This document shows positions 1-8,574 of a stretch of DNA of 64,000 nt, piece by piece (within the stretch, counting starts at the first letter, position 1; each line of letters starts with the position of its first letter). Location: NCBI RefSeq assembly GCF_015689335.1, contig NZ_CP065053.1, positions 434,001 to 498,000 on the forward strand. The letters are read 5' to 3'. Below the pieces are notes generated by a model. That model ran no database searches. It was not told the origin of the DNA and saw only the letters and a program-made list of their open reading frames with translations. This DNA is from Massilia antarctica (GTDB lineage Bacteria; Pseudomonadota; Gammaproteobacteria; Burkholderiales; Burkholderiaceae_D). The translations under genes were made by a program, and so were the position numbers.

Positions 1-1
1 T

Positions 2-1522
2 CCCAAGGTCCAGGCGCTCAACGCGCTGGCCTTCCTGTACGGTCAGTTGAATGAACACGACAAGGGCTTCGAGGCGCTCGACGAAGCAACCGCGCTGGCC
101 GAGCAGACCCATTCGCCGGGGCGCCTGGCGTCGCTCAAGGATACCGAATACGGCCTGGCGGTCGAGACCAACCAGCCGCAGCGCGGCCTGCGCGCCCTGC
201 TCGCGGGGCTCGCGTACGAGCGCCAGATCGGCGCCGAGGCGATGATCGCCGGCACCCTGGTGAACCTGTCGGACAGTTACCTCAAGCAGCGCGATTACGC
301 GCGCACCCTCAGCTACGCGACCCAGGCCTTGCAGGCGGCGCGCCAACTGAACGACGACAGCACCGCGGCGACCGCGCACCTGAACCTGGGCCAGGCGCAT
401 CTCGGCCTGGGCAGCCTGGCCGAGGGCAAGCGCCATTTCGAACTGGGCCTGGCGTGGTACGAAAAAGTCGGCGACAAGCCGGAACTGCAGGAAGTGCTGG
501 TGGAATACGGCGCCGCGCTCGAACGCGCCGGCGACATGGCGGGTGCGGTCAAGGCCTACCACCGCGAGCGGACGCTGTCGAACGAGTTGTTTGAAAAACG
601 GCGCCAGAAAGCCACCCTGGAGCTGCAGGAAAAATACGAGACCGAAAAGAAGCAGCGCCAGATCGAACTGTTAAGCCGGGAAAACCAGCTCAAGTCGACC
701 GAAATCGACAACCGCCGCCTGCAGCAGCGCGTGTGGTGGCTGCTGGCGGTGGTGTTCGCGCTGGCCGCGCTGGTGGTCGGCATCCTGTACCGCAAGGTAC
801 GCCATGCGAATGCCCAGCTCAAGGTGAAGAACCTGGAACTGAAGCAGCAAAGTTCGCGCGATCCGCTGACCGGCTTGTACAACCGGCGCCACTTCCAGGA
901 ATTCATGCGCAGCCACCTGCAGGTGGAAAAGCGCGGCGCCGGCACCTCGGGCGAGGAAATCGTGGGCGCCCTGTTCCTGCTCGACGTCGACCACTTCAAG
1001 CACGTCAACGACAGCCATGGCCACGCCGCCGGCGATGTCGTGCTCAAAATGATCGCCGAAAGCCTGCGCGAGATCCTGCGCGAGACCGACATGATCGTGC
1101 GCTGGGGCGGCGAGGAATTCCTCGCCTTCCTGCCGGCCATTCCGCGCAGCGGCGTCGAGGAAATCGCGCGCCGGCTGCTGACCGGCATCTCGAACCAGAG
1201 CATCGACTACCAGGGCAAGAAGCTGTCGGTGAACGTCTCGATCGGCTTCGCGCCCTTCCCGCTGGTGCCGGGCACGCATGCGCTGCCGTGGGAGCGCGCC
1301 GTCAACCTGGTCGACATGGCGCTCTACCTGGCCAAGGCGCACGGGCGCAACCGCGCCTACGGCGTGCGCGGTTTCGCCAACTTCGAGCAGACCTCGATGG
1401 AAGACATCGAGCAGGACCTCGAACGCGCCTGGGGCGCCGGCTACGTCGACATGTCGATCGTGCTGGGCACCTGGCCGGAATCCAAGAACGCACCCGCGCC
1501 GCCCAAGCTGACCATCGTCTGA
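2..1522 (+). CDS. TPR/GGDEF diguanylate cyclase (5' end outside window)
   Basis: The frame is open to the left edge, so the N-terminus is missing. The visible part begins inside tetratricopeptide-type helical repeats (about the first 190 residues), followed by a charged coiled coil and one transmembrane helix (bases 733-792). The C-terminal GGDEF domain has an intact GGEEF active site (bases 1106-1120) and an RxxD inhibitory I-site (RETD) five residues before it. The protein is therefore predicted to make cyclic di-GMP from two GTP with product feedback inhibition, with the repeats acting as the input module. A TTG at base 47 could be read as a start, but the TPR pattern continues upstream of it. 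The next gene starts one base after the stop. The signal sensed cannot be told. Confidence 0.9.
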   Translation, partial: PKVQALNALAFLYGQLNEHDKGFEALDEATALAEQTHSPGRLASLKDTEYGLAVETNQPQRGLRALLAGLAYERQIGAEAMIAGTLVNLSDSYLKQRDYARTLSYATQALQAARQLNDDSTAATAHLNLGQAHLGLGSLAEGKRHFELGLAWYEKVGDKPELQEVLVEYGAALERAGDMAGAVKAYHRERTLSNELFEKRRQKATLELQEKYETEKKQRQIELLSRENQLKSTEIDNRRLQQRVWWLLAVVFALAALVVGILYRKVRHANAQLKVKNLELKQQSSRDPLTGLYNRRHFQEFMRSHLQVEKRGAGTSGEEIVGALFLLDVDHFKHVNDSHGHAAGDVVLKMIAESLREILRETDMIVRWGGEEFLAFLPAIPRSGVEEIARRLLTGISNQSIDYQGKKLSVNVSIGFAPFPLVPGTHALPWERAVNLVDMALYLAKAHGRNRAYGVRGFANFEQTSMEDIEQDLERAWGAGYVDMSIVLGTWPESKNAPAPPKLTIV

Positions 1523-1523
1523 C

Positions 1524-2327
1524 ATGCCTCACTCGCCTCCCTGTTTTTCCCGGCTGGGCCTGAGCGAGGACGCCGACGCCCGCGCAGTGCGGCGCGCCTA
1601 CGCGCGCGAACTCAAACAGATCGACCAGGAACGCGACGCGGCCGGCTTCCAGCGCCTGCGCGAGGCCTACGACATGGCGCTGGCGTGGTGCGCGCAGGCG
1701 GCCGAACCGCGCATGCCGGCACAAGCCGGCAGCGCCATGCATCCGCTGCCGCCCGACCTGGAACGCGGTGACCCGCAGCACCTGTGCGACCTGGCCATCG
1801 CGCAGTTCGGCGCGGCGCTGCCGCGCCTGACGCAGGCGCACCTGGCCGGCGACGACGCCTCGTGGCGGCGCGAGCTGCAGCGCATCCTCGACGACGAAGC
1901 CATGGTCAACGTCTGCGCGCGCTCCCTGTTCGAGGAAGTCATGACGCACCTGCTGGCCGCGGGCTGGAAGCCGGGCCATGAAACCTTGCTGCCGGTGGCG
2001 GCCAGCCTGTTCGGCTGGGCCGGCGACAGAAGCCGGCTGCTGCGCTTCGGGGAAGCCGGCGTGCTGGTCGACCACGCGGTGGCCGAACTGGCGCTGTTCA
2101 ACGCCCAGGGCCACCCGGCGCTGGCACGACGGCGCCGGGTGCTGGCACGCCTGCGCGAGCCGGCGCGGCCCGGCATCGATCAACTGATGCAGGACATGCC
2201 GTGGCTGGACCAGATGCTGGAGCGCTTTCCGAACATGGTGGCGCTGGTGGTGAGCCTGGACGCGGTCGACGACTGGCGCGCCATGGCCGTGCGCGCCCCG
2301 CTGCAGCCGGCGCGCGGCCACGGCTAG
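1524..2327 (+). CDS. J-domain-like protein of unknown role
   Basis: 267 residues. Residues about 8-50 read like a DnaJ J-domain (LGLSEDADARAVRRAYA, then FQRLREAYDMAL), but the HPD tripeptide needed to stimulate DnaK ATPase is absent: the loop reads KQIDQERDAAG. Many proteobacterial J-domain-like proteins look like this and are named only by that fold. The remainder is helical with no recognised domain. It begins one base after the cyclase stop, so the two are probably co-transcribed, and a strong terminator follows. A classical co-chaperone role is unlikely without HPD; the actual role is unknown. Confidence 0.75.
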   Translation: MPHSPPCFSRLGLSEDADARAVRRAYARELKQIDQERDAAGFQRLREAYDMALAWCAQAAEPRMPAQAGSAMHPLPPDLERGDPQHLCDLAIAQFGAALPRLTQAHLAGDDASWRRELQRILDDEAMVNVCARSLFEEVMTHLLAAGWKPGHETLLPVAASLFGWAGDRSRLLRFGEAGVLVDHAVAELALFNAQGHPALARRRRVLARLREPARPGIDQLMQDMPWLDQMLERFPNMVALVVSLDAVDDWRAMAVRAPLQPARGHG

Positions 2328-2376
2328 GGGCGCTCGGCGGAACGATATGCGATCGGTCAAATCGCCGCGAGATCCG

Positions 2377-2404
2377 AAAAAAAACGGCCAGCGGCCGTTT
2401 TTTT
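2377..2404. terminator. Bidirectional rho-independent terminator
   Basis: A perfect inverted repeat (AACGGCC-AGC-GGCCGTT) is flanked by an A-run on the left and a T-run on the right, so it can stop transcription in both directions. It separates the plus-strand cyclase/J-domain pair from the minus-strand small gene at 2421-2654. Confidence 0.85.
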
Positions 2405-2420
2405 ACGAGTATGACGATGA

Positions 2421-2654
2421 TCAGGCTGCAGCCAGAGGGACCTCGACAGGGTCTTTATTTTCCGCGCTCACGCGCCGTACGATCTTGCCATTGCCGGTCG
2501 GCACACGCTTCACCGTCACAAATACCCCAGGCTTCAAGTCCATGCCATGTTTTTCCGCGCTAGCGCGCAAGCTCGCGTTCACAAGCTCGGCAAGGCCCAA
2601 CTCTTCCTCCAGCAAGCCTCTATTGCCAATATTGAAATTAAATTTTGCTTTCAT
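2421..2654 (-). CDS. Small hypothetical protein (77 aa)
   Basis: Not recognised. It is a 77-residue soluble protein with a basic middle part (VTVKRVPTGNGKIVRRV) and no signal peptide or membrane helix. An AGGG motif lies about 6 bases before the ATG, and a terminator lies just past the stop. Its base composition is less GC-rich than the flanking core genes, like the nitrilase-fold gene next to it, which suggests both belong to an acquired patch. Confidence 0.55.
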   Translation of the reverse strand: MKAKFNFNIGNRGLLEEELGLAELVNASLRASAEKHGMDLKPGVFVTVKRVPTGNGKIVRRVSAENKDPVEVPLAAA

Positions 2655-2790
2655 GATCGCCCTAGCTTATACCCACGGGGGCACATTATCAAGAAATACG
2701 GGAACAATTGTGCGCAAAACCAGCTGACGGGCGAGTTCCCTGTCCGACCGCAAATCCAAGGTACTCTGGTGCTTTTTTTCGATTGCAAGG

Positions 2791-4050
2791 TCAGCAGAAC
2801 GCCGCCGCCCGCTCGGGCAAGCCGATTTCCTGGGTCTTGCCGCCGGCCTCGCGCCACAGTCCGATCGATCGAATCGGACGGGACTGGTGCCAGTTGGAGC
2901 GGTCCACCAGGCCGGCGCACGTCAGGGTCAGCACGGCCGACCCTGGGTCATCGGCCAGGACCGTCGCGTATTGGCCCGGCCAACGCACAGCCAGCTGGGG
3001 GCCATCCATCAGCAGCGCCACCACCAGATTGGGCCCGACCGCCCTGACAGCGGACATCGCGGGGTCGGAACGGGCGAGGTCTTCGCAGATAAGGGTGACG
3101 AACGACATTTCCTTGCGCAATCCGAAAAACGGCAAGATGCGCTTGCTGACATCGATGTCCTCCCACCATTTGTCATTGTCGTGACTGCGGTCGAAGTCCA
3201 GGGCGTAACTATCGGCCTGGGTCCGATTGAGGCGCCACCGGTGATGCTTGTTCTGCACGAACGGTGCGGCGTCTTGCTGCTCCTGATCGATCACGAAGGT
3301 GCACGCCTGATTGAAGGTTTTTCCGTCTTCCTCGTGGATTGCCCCCGCAATCACAAACTCGATTCCCGAGTCCGACAATTCCCGCACCAGCTCCTGGACC
3401 ACCGCGCGGCTCAGCGCACATTCAGGCAACACGATACCGTGCGGTTTTTTACCAGTCTGCCTTTCCGCCTGCTCGATGAGCGGCCGCACGAATTGCCGGG
3501 CCAGCTGCTCCCCAGTCAACGGTCCGCACGCCGTATTCAAGCAGTGCTGGTCCAAACCGAAGTAGGCGGGCCAAAAATGCTTTCCTCCCAACTCGGCACG
3601 CGGTGTATTCAGGACGAAACTCTGGCTCGGTACGTGGAAAGGGAAGGGGATCAGCAAAAGACGGATATCGTAGGGATCGGAGGGCTTGACCTGGCCCTCC
3701 TCCAGATAACGTCCGGCAGCCAAATTCCACGATGTGCGGACCACATGCGACGGCGGCAGCAGTGCCAGATAATGGCTCAGTGAGCGGATAGTGCAACCGA
3801 CGGATGCGGTAATCGATTTCGGCAGCACGACCACCGCTTCCGGGGACACCTTGCTGCATAGGGAATGCGGTAAATGCAGGTCGATTTCGGCCCATCCACC
3901 CATACGCATCAGAAGCATGTGGGAAAAACTGGTCGACACAGGATTGTCCTCGTCGTCACCCCAGCCCATTCCTCTGCATGCCTCGTCGGCGATGGCGAAC
4001 AATCTCAACAGGCAGCTGGCCGCGGCAGGGTCGGACTCGACACGCGCCAC
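2791..4050 (-). CDS. Nitrilase-fold (C-N hydrolase) protein, probably the C-terminal part of a frameshifted gene
   Basis: 419 residues counted from a GTG start. The second half carries the three catalytic residues of the nitrilase superfamily in order: Glu210 in GIVLPECALS, Lys268 in VQNKHHRW and Cys322 in LICEDLAR. These enzymes hydrolyse or condense C-N bonds; the substrate here cannot be inferred. The first 200 residues match nothing I recognise. The GTG start lies inside the 3' end of the upstream frame (46-base overlap), and the proteins would join naturally if a base were gained or lost near 4040. GC is lower than in neighbours. Nitrilase domains also occur fused to reverse transcriptases in DRT type 1 defence systems, but no reverse transcriptase is present here. 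Confidence 0.65.
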   Translation of the reverse strand: MARVESDPAAASCLLRLFAIADEACRGMGWGDDEDNPVSTSFSHMLLMRMGGWAEIDLHLPHSLCSKVSPEAVVVLPKSITASVGCTIRSLSHYLALLPPSHVVRTSWNLAAGRYLEEGQVKPSDPYDIRLLLIPFPFHVPSQSFVLNTPRAELGGKHFWPAYFGLDQHCLNTACGPLTGEQLARQFVRPLIEQAERQTGKKPHGIVLPECALSRAVVQELVRELSDSGIEFVIAGAIHEEDGKTFNQACTFVIDQEQQDAAPFVQNKHHRWRLNRTQADSYALDFDRSHDNDKWWEDIDVSKRILPFFGLRKEMSFVTLICEDLARSDPAMSAVRAVGPNLVVALLMDGPQLAVRWPGQYATVLADDPGSAVLTLTCAGLVDRSNWHQSRPIRSIGLWREAGGKTQEIGLPERAAAFC

Positions 4051-4418
4051 CGATGTTTCCCGTGAACCTGCACCAATTCATTCCATAAGCTCATTACCTT
4101 GGCCGGCGGCACCAGCGGGTCCTCGCTCCAGGCGTTCACGAGGATTGCCAGCGCGTCCAGTGCTGCGCGGTGCCCGAGAACTTTACCCTCGTCGAGCGTG
4201 CCCCTGTTTGCCCTGACATCGCCGCGGTCGGGACTGGCGAGCGTATAGCAAGCTGACTCTTCTATGATCCGCCCCACCACGGCAAACAGATCGGGGGGCC
4301 AGGTCGGGCACGTCAATCCTGCCTGGGAGACCAGGGGGCCTGCTCCGGACGCCCTCAGCGAGGTGAACGCGTCGCAGCCATCAGGTAGCATGTGTTCAAG
4401 AAGCTCAAGGATTGTCAT
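4005..4418 (-). CDS. Hypothetical protein, possible N-terminal part of the split nitrilase-fold gene
   Basis: 137 residues from the ATG at 4418 (a GTG at 4454 is the alternative); a GGGACGGA stretch upstream could serve as ribosome binding site. The sequence is mostly helical with no recognised domain. It ends in VHGKHRW and then 11 residues of low-quality basic/proline sequence. The downstream frame resumes at the same place with ARVESDPAAASC, which fits as a direct continuation. A single gene of roughly 550 residues broken by a frameshift (mutation, assembly error, or programmed) is the preferred reading; two overlapping coupled genes is the alternative. Confidence 0.5.
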   Translation of the reverse strand: MTILELLEHMLPDGCDAFTSLRASGAGPLVSQAGLTCPTWPPDLFAVVGRIIEESACYTLASPDRGDVRANRGTLDEGKVLGHRAALDALAILVNAWSEDPLVPPAKVMSLWNELVQVHGKHRWRVSSPTLPRPAAC

Positions 4419-4469
4419 CGGTTCCGTCCCAGACGCAGACGACGCCGCCGGCACGCACCATTGTCGCGC

Positions 4470-4802
4470 TTATTTGCGCGCCGCTTCCTGGATTTTTTCG
4501 CCCGCCTGTTCCACCTTCTTGCCGACATTCTCGGTGGCCTGGCTCAAGCCCTTGCTGGCATCCTCGGTCGCCTCGTTGATCTTGTCGCCGGTGGCCTTGG
4601 CCGCGTCGGTGATCTTCTTGCCCGCCTCTTCGGCCTTGTCGACGTTGGCCTTGAGATTGTCGCCGACCGTGTCGCCGGCCTTGTCGAGTTTGGCGCCGGC
4701 TTTTTGCGCCGGTCCCATGCCCTGCTCGTCCTTGTGGCAGCCTGCCAGCGCGGCCAGCGCAACGGCCAGCGTTGCGCAGCCGATGAGCGATGTGATTTTC
4801 AT
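4470..4802 (-). CDS. Small lipoprotein with amphipathic helical repeats
   Basis: 110 residues. The N-terminus is a lipoprotein signal (hydrophobic stretch, then LAALAGC with the lipidated Cys at 22). The mature part is Lys/Glu/Ala-rich with recurring units such as VDKAEEAGKKITDAAK and EQAGEKIQEAARK, giving a long amphipathic helix like LEA or apolipoprotein-type stress proteins. It is probably anchored in the inner leaflet of the outer membrane. Function unknown. It is divergent from the molybdopterin oxidoreductase gene. Confidence 0.7.
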   Translation of the reverse strand: MKITSLIGCATLAVALAALAGCHKDEQGMGPAQKAGAKLDKAGDTVGDNLKANVDKAEEAGKKITDAAKATGDKINEATEDASKGLSQATENVGKKVEQAGEKIQEAARK

Positions 4803-4921
4803 GATTTCCCCTACGGTTGTTGTTGCTCAATAGCATACACCCGCGCCCGACATTCCGGTTGACAGTTGGGCACGAAGTGCACACAATCGCACGACCGTTC
4901 GATTTTTTGGAAAGCGCTCCC

Positions 4922-7189
4922 ATGACCTTGTCCACCACCCCGCCTACCGCCGTGCCTACCGCCGTGCCTACCGCCGTGCCCACTACCAGCGCGCACCGCA
5001 TTTGCCCGTTTTGCGAAGCCTGCTGCGGGCTTGAACTCGACCTCGAACAGAACAAGGTGGTGCGCATCCGTGGCGATACGAATGACGTGTTCTCGCACGG
5101 TTTCCTGTGTCCCAAGGCGATCGGCCTGAAAGACCTGCATGACGACCCGGATCGCCTGCGCACGCCGCTCATCAAGCGTAACGGCGTGTTCGAGCCGGCC
5201 ACCTGGGATGAAGCCTACGCCGAAATCGAGACGCGCCTGCCGCCCGTCATCGCCGCCGGCGGCGCCAATGCGGTGGCCACCGTGCTGGGCAACCCGGTCT
5301 CCCACAAAATGAGCCTGATGCTGTACTTCCCGCGCCTGGCCAAGGCCCTCGGCACGCGCAATATGTACTCGGCGTCGAGCGTCGACCAGGTTCCAAAAAT
5401 GCTGTCGGTCGGCCTGATGTTCGGCAGCTGGCTGTCGGTGCCGGTGCCCGACATCGAGCGCTGCGACTTTCTGCTGATATTGGGCGCCAATCCGATGGTC
5501 TCGAACGGCAGCCTGTGGACCGTGCCGGACTTTCGCGGCAAGGCCAAGGCCCTGCGCGCGCGCGGCGGCCAGCTGGTGGTGGTCGATCCGCGCCGCACCG
5601 AAACGGCCGACGTGGCCGACGCCCATCACTTCATCCGGCCCGGCGCCGACGTCTTCTTCCTGCTCGGCATCGCGCACGCGCTGTTCGACGAAAACCTGGT
5701 GCGCCTGGGGCGCCTGGCCGAGCACACCGTGGGCCTGGAACAGGTACGGGCCGCGGTGCGCGAGTACGCGCCGGAACTGGTGGCAGCGCGCTGCGGCATC
5801 GACGCGGCCACCATGCGCCAGCTCGCGCGCAGCCTGGCAAACACGCCGCGCGCGGCTATCTACGGCCGCATCGGCACCTGCACCCAGCAGTTCGGGACCC
5901 TGTGTTCGTGGCTGATCGACGTCATCAACGTGCTGACCGGGCACCTCGATGAAGAAGGCGGCGCCATGTTTCCGAAAGCGGCCGCCTTTGCCGCCAATAC
6001 GCGCGGCGCGCCGGGCATCGGGCGCGGCGTGGCCACCGGGCGTTTTCGTTCGCGCGTCTCGGGCGCGGCCGAAGTGTCGGGCGAGCTGCCGGTGACTTGC
6101 CTGGCCGAGGAAATCGACACCCCCGGCCCCGGCCAGATCCGCGCCCTCATTGCGATTGCCGCCAATCCGGTGCTGTCGGCACCGAACGGGGCGCGCCTGT
6201 CCAAAGCACTCGACCAGCTCGACTTCATGGTCAGCCTCGATATCTACCTCAACGAAACCTCGCGCCACGCCGACGTGATCCTGCCTGGTGTCTCGCCGCT
6301 GGAAGACGCGCACTACGACGTCAGCTTCACCCAGTTCTCGCACCGTAACCACGCGCGTTTCAGCGCCCCCGTCCTGGCGCGCGCCGGCGACCAGCCGGAC
6401 GAGTGGCAAAGCATGCTGCGCATCGCCGCCATCGCCAAAGGACTCGGGGCAAAAGCCGACATCGACTCTCTCGACGACGAACTGCTGCAGGAAGACGTGG
6501 CGCGTGCCGCCGGGCCGGCCGCCCCCGCGCTGCTGGCGGCCCTGGGCAGCCAGCGCGGCGCCGAACGCATGCTCGACCTGGCGCTGCGCAGCGGCCCGTA
6601 CGGCGACCAGTTCGGCAAAAACCCGGACGGGCTGACCCTGGCGCGCCTGAAAGCGGCCCCCTCGGGCATCGATCTGGGGCCGATGGGCAGCCGCATTCCG
6701 GAAGCGCTGCGCACGCCCTCGGGCAAGATCGAACTGGCGCCGCAGGCGCTGCTCGACGACCTGGCGCGCGCCGCCGCCGATTTGCAGGCCCAAGCGCCGG
6801 ACCTGGTCATCGTGGGCCGGCGCCAGCTACGCTCGAACAACAGCTGGATGCACAATCTGCCGGTGCTGGCCAAGGGCGCCTACCGCTGCACGGCGCTGGT
6901 CCATCCCATCGACGCCGGGCGGCTTGGCCTGGTCGACGGCGCCATGGCGCAGATCCGCAATGGCGAGCGCATGATCGAAGTACAGGTGGAGATCTCGGCG
7001 CAGATGATGCCTGGTGTGGTCAGCCTGCCGCATGGCTGGGGCCACAACCTGGAAGGCACGCAAATGCGGGTGGCGTCCGAGCGGCCGGGCGTGAACCTCA
7101 ATGCCCTGCTGGACGAAAATCTGCGCGATCCCCTGTCGGGCAACGCAGTGCTGTCGGGAATAGCGATCCGGATGCAGCCGGTGGCCTGA
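4922..7189 (+). CDS. Molybdopterin-dependent oxidoreductase
   Basis: 755 residues from the ATG at 4922, chosen because GGAAAG lies about 9 bases upstream; a TTG at 4817 would add an unlikely tail. The N-terminal CPFCEACCGL cluster, with a later Cys in FLCPKA, matches the [4Fe-4S] ligands of the DMSO-reductase superfamily. The central Mo-bisPGD domain and C-terminal molydopterin-binding domain (about the last 120 residues, including LPHGWGHNLEG) follow. There is no twin-arginine signal, so a cytoplasmic enzyme is likely. Substrate unknown. No partner iron-sulfur or membrane subunit is adjacent. The N-terminus contains the Thr-Ala-Val-Pro triplicate described separately. Confidence 0.85.
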   Translation: MTLSTTPPTAVPTAVPTAVPTTSAHRICPFCEACCGLELDLEQNKVVRIRGDTNDVFSHGFLCPKAIGLKDLHDDPDRLRTPLIKRNGVFEPATWDEAYAEIETRLPPVIAAGGANAVATVLGNPVSHKMSLMLYFPRLAKALGTRNMYSASSVDQVPKMLSVGLMFGSWLSVPVPDIERCDFLLILGANPMVSNGSLWTVPDFRGKAKALRARGGQLVVVDPRRTETADVADAHHFIRPGADVFFLLGIAHALFDENLVRLGRLAEHTVGLEQVRAAVREYAPELVAARCGIDAATMRQLARSLANTPRAAIYGRIGTCTQQFGTLCSWLIDVINVLTGHLDEEGGAMFPKAAAFAANTRGAPGIGRGVATGRFRSRVSGAAEVSGELPVTCLAEEIDTPGPGQIRALIAIAANPVLSAPNGARLSKALDQLDFMVSLDIYLNETSRHADVILPGVSPLEDAHYDVSFTQFSHRNHARFSAPVLARAGDQPDEWQSMLRIAAIAKGLGAKADIDSLDDELLQEDVARAAGPAAPALLAALGSQRGAERMLDLALRSGPYGDQFGKNPDGLTLARLKAAPSGIDLGPMGSRIPEALRTPSGKIELAPQALLDDLARAAADLQAQAPDLVIVGRRQLRSNNSWMHNLPVLAKGAYRCTALVHPIDAGRLGLVDGAMAQIRNGERMIEVQVEISAQMMPGVVSLPHGWGHNLEGTQMRVASERPGVNLNALLDENLRDPLSGNAVLSGIAIRMQPVA
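4943..4978 (+). repeat. 12-bp tandem repeat, three copies
   Basis: CCTACCGCCGTG is repeated three times exactly inside the start of the molybdopterin oxidoreductase gene and encodes a Pro-Thr-Ala-Val repeat. The unit is a multiple of three, so copy-number slippage would keep the frame. It lies before the first cluster cysteine, in a probable disordered tail. Confidence 0.9.
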
Positions 7190-7201
7190 TCCGGCCTCGG
7201 T

Positions 7202-7570
7202 TCAGGGCAGTTCGACCGCGTATTGAACCGGCGCCTGCTCGACGACGTGCGCGGACTGGCTATCGCGTTTGGCGCGCACCGGCGTATCGGCGCTGCGCGT
7301 GCGGCCCGGGGTGCGCGTGAGCGTCATCCAGCGTTCCAGGCCAGCCGCCACTTCGTCGTTCTGGCGCGCGGCGTCGATGCTCCAGTGGCCGGCGCGGAAC
7401 TGGGCATAGCATTTTTCCCACGCACGCACCTGCTCGTCCACCCGGCGCGCGGCCTGGCTCGACACCGATTTATCGGGGAACTCGGGCGCCACGCAATCGA
7501 AGCTGGCAGCTTGCGCCGAGGCTGCGCCGCAGGCCAGCGCCAGCGACGGGAGAATTCTGCTGAAAGCCAT
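7202..7570 (-). CDS. Small exported hypothetical protein
   Basis: 122 residues from the ATG at 7570, which has a good GGAG 6-9 bases upstream. A Sec signal peptide (ending near AASAQA) precedes a short mature protein with two cysteines (FDCVAPEF and EKCYAQF), probably a periplasmic disulfide. No domain recognised. It is downstream of the tubulin-like operon on the same strand, separated by 130 bases, so it might be the last gene of that unit or independent. Confidence 0.65.
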   Translation of the reverse strand: MAFSRILPSLALACGAASAQAASFDCVAPEFPDKSVSSQAARRVDEQVRAWEKCYAQFRAGHWSIDAARQNDEVAAGLERWMTLTRTPGRTRSADTPVRAKRDSQSAHVVEQAPVQYAVELP

Positions 7571-7700
7571 CGACGTCTCCAATGAGAGGGAAAGTGTCGA
7601 TCCTAGACCATGTAGCAACATTCTCGCAAGCACTTTGACAATCTTTACAAAAAAGATACATGTCAGACGAGCTACGCTGGGGTTTACGATACGATTGTAT

Positions 7701-8570
7701 TTACGTGCAGCTTGCCTTGCTCCAGTCACGTCCCGCGGCCAGGCAGCTCTCCATCTCCCTCTGCAGGCGGTTGGCGTATTTCTTGAACGCGGCGCACTCG
7801 CGGCTGCCGCCTTCCACCATGGCGATGCAGGTTTCCAAGGTGGCGGCGGCGGCCCGGTAATCGCCCTGCGCGATCTGGCGCTCCGCTTCGGCGATCAGGT
7901 TGCGCGCCGACTGGTCCTGCGGGAGTTCCACGGGCCGTGGCGCGACTCTGATTGATGCCGCCGGCTCGATCCTCGGCGCGGGCTTGGGCTTGGCCGCGCG
8001 CGGGTGCTTGCGTTCGCAGGCGTCGGCCGCCGCGTTGATCGACGACTGCAAGCGGCGCAGCTGCGCGGCGCCTACCTTGTCGGCCTTGAGCGCGGCCAGT
8101 TCGTCCTGCGCTTCCTTGATCTTGCATTTTTCAGCCAGCTCGGTGGCCTCGGCGATGCGCGCCTCGATCCTTTTGGGGGCCGGTTTGGCGGTGAACCAGA
8201 TCACGGCCAGCAGCGCCAGCGCCATCAGCCAGTAGCGCAGGCGGATCGGCTCACGCAGGCCGCGACCGGCAGAGCGCGCCGCCTTCTTGCGCGCCGGCGC
8301 GGCCTGTGCCGCCTTGGGGGGCGCTGGCGGCACCGGAGGCGCTGCTGGCACCACCTGCACGAACGTGGGGGCGTCGAGCGGCGGCGCTCCCGCTGCCGCC
8401 ACCGGCGCAGCGGGAGCGGCAGCCGGCTCGCCCACGGCGGCGGGCGCCGGCCGGCGCGCCCCGTCATGCTGGGCGGTGCCGCAATAGGGACAAAAATCGA
8501 CCCGGCGCGGCATCGGCCGCGCGCAGGCGGCATCGATGCAACGGTAGATCACTTGGTCTTGCAGGTTCAT
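7701..8570 (-). CDS. Zinc-ribbon single-pass membrane protein (tubulin-like operon)
   Basis: 289 residues from the ATG at 8570, four bases after the stop of the tubulin-like gene. An N-terminal zinc ribbon (CIDAACARPMP then CPYCG) is followed by a long Pro/Ala-rich linker, one transmembrane helix (YWLMALALLAVIWF, near residue 130), and a helical C-terminal domain with several cysteines (AEKCKIKEAQDEL, ACERKHP, LETCIAMV). Predicted topology is ribbon in the cytoplasm and helices outside. The function is unknown; the context makes it a membrane partner of the tubulin-like protein. Confidence 0.75.
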   Translation of the reverse strand: MNLQDQVIYRCIDAACARPMPRRVDFCPYCGTAQHDGARRPAPAAVGEPAAAPAAPVAAAGAPPLDAPTFVQVVPAAPPVPPAPPKAAQAAPARKKAARSAGRGLREPIRLRYWLMALALLAVIWFTAKPAPKRIEARIAEATELAEKCKIKEAQDELAALKADKVGAAQLRRLQSSINAAADACERKHPRAAKPKPAPRIEPAASIRVAPRPVELPQDQSARNLIAEAERQIAQGDYRAAAATLETCIAMVEGGSRECAAFKKYANRLQREMESCLAAGRDWSKASCT

Positions 8571-8574
8571 TGTG

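Noticed and set aside
2791..4418. Complete anti-phage reverse-transcriptase system
   Set aside because: Only a nitrilase-fold protein is present; there is no reverse-transcriptase domain in the neighbourhood.
4811..6793. 660-residue minus-strand frame opposite the molybdopterin oxidoreductase
   Set aside because: Low-complexity His/Gln/Arg product; antisense artefact.
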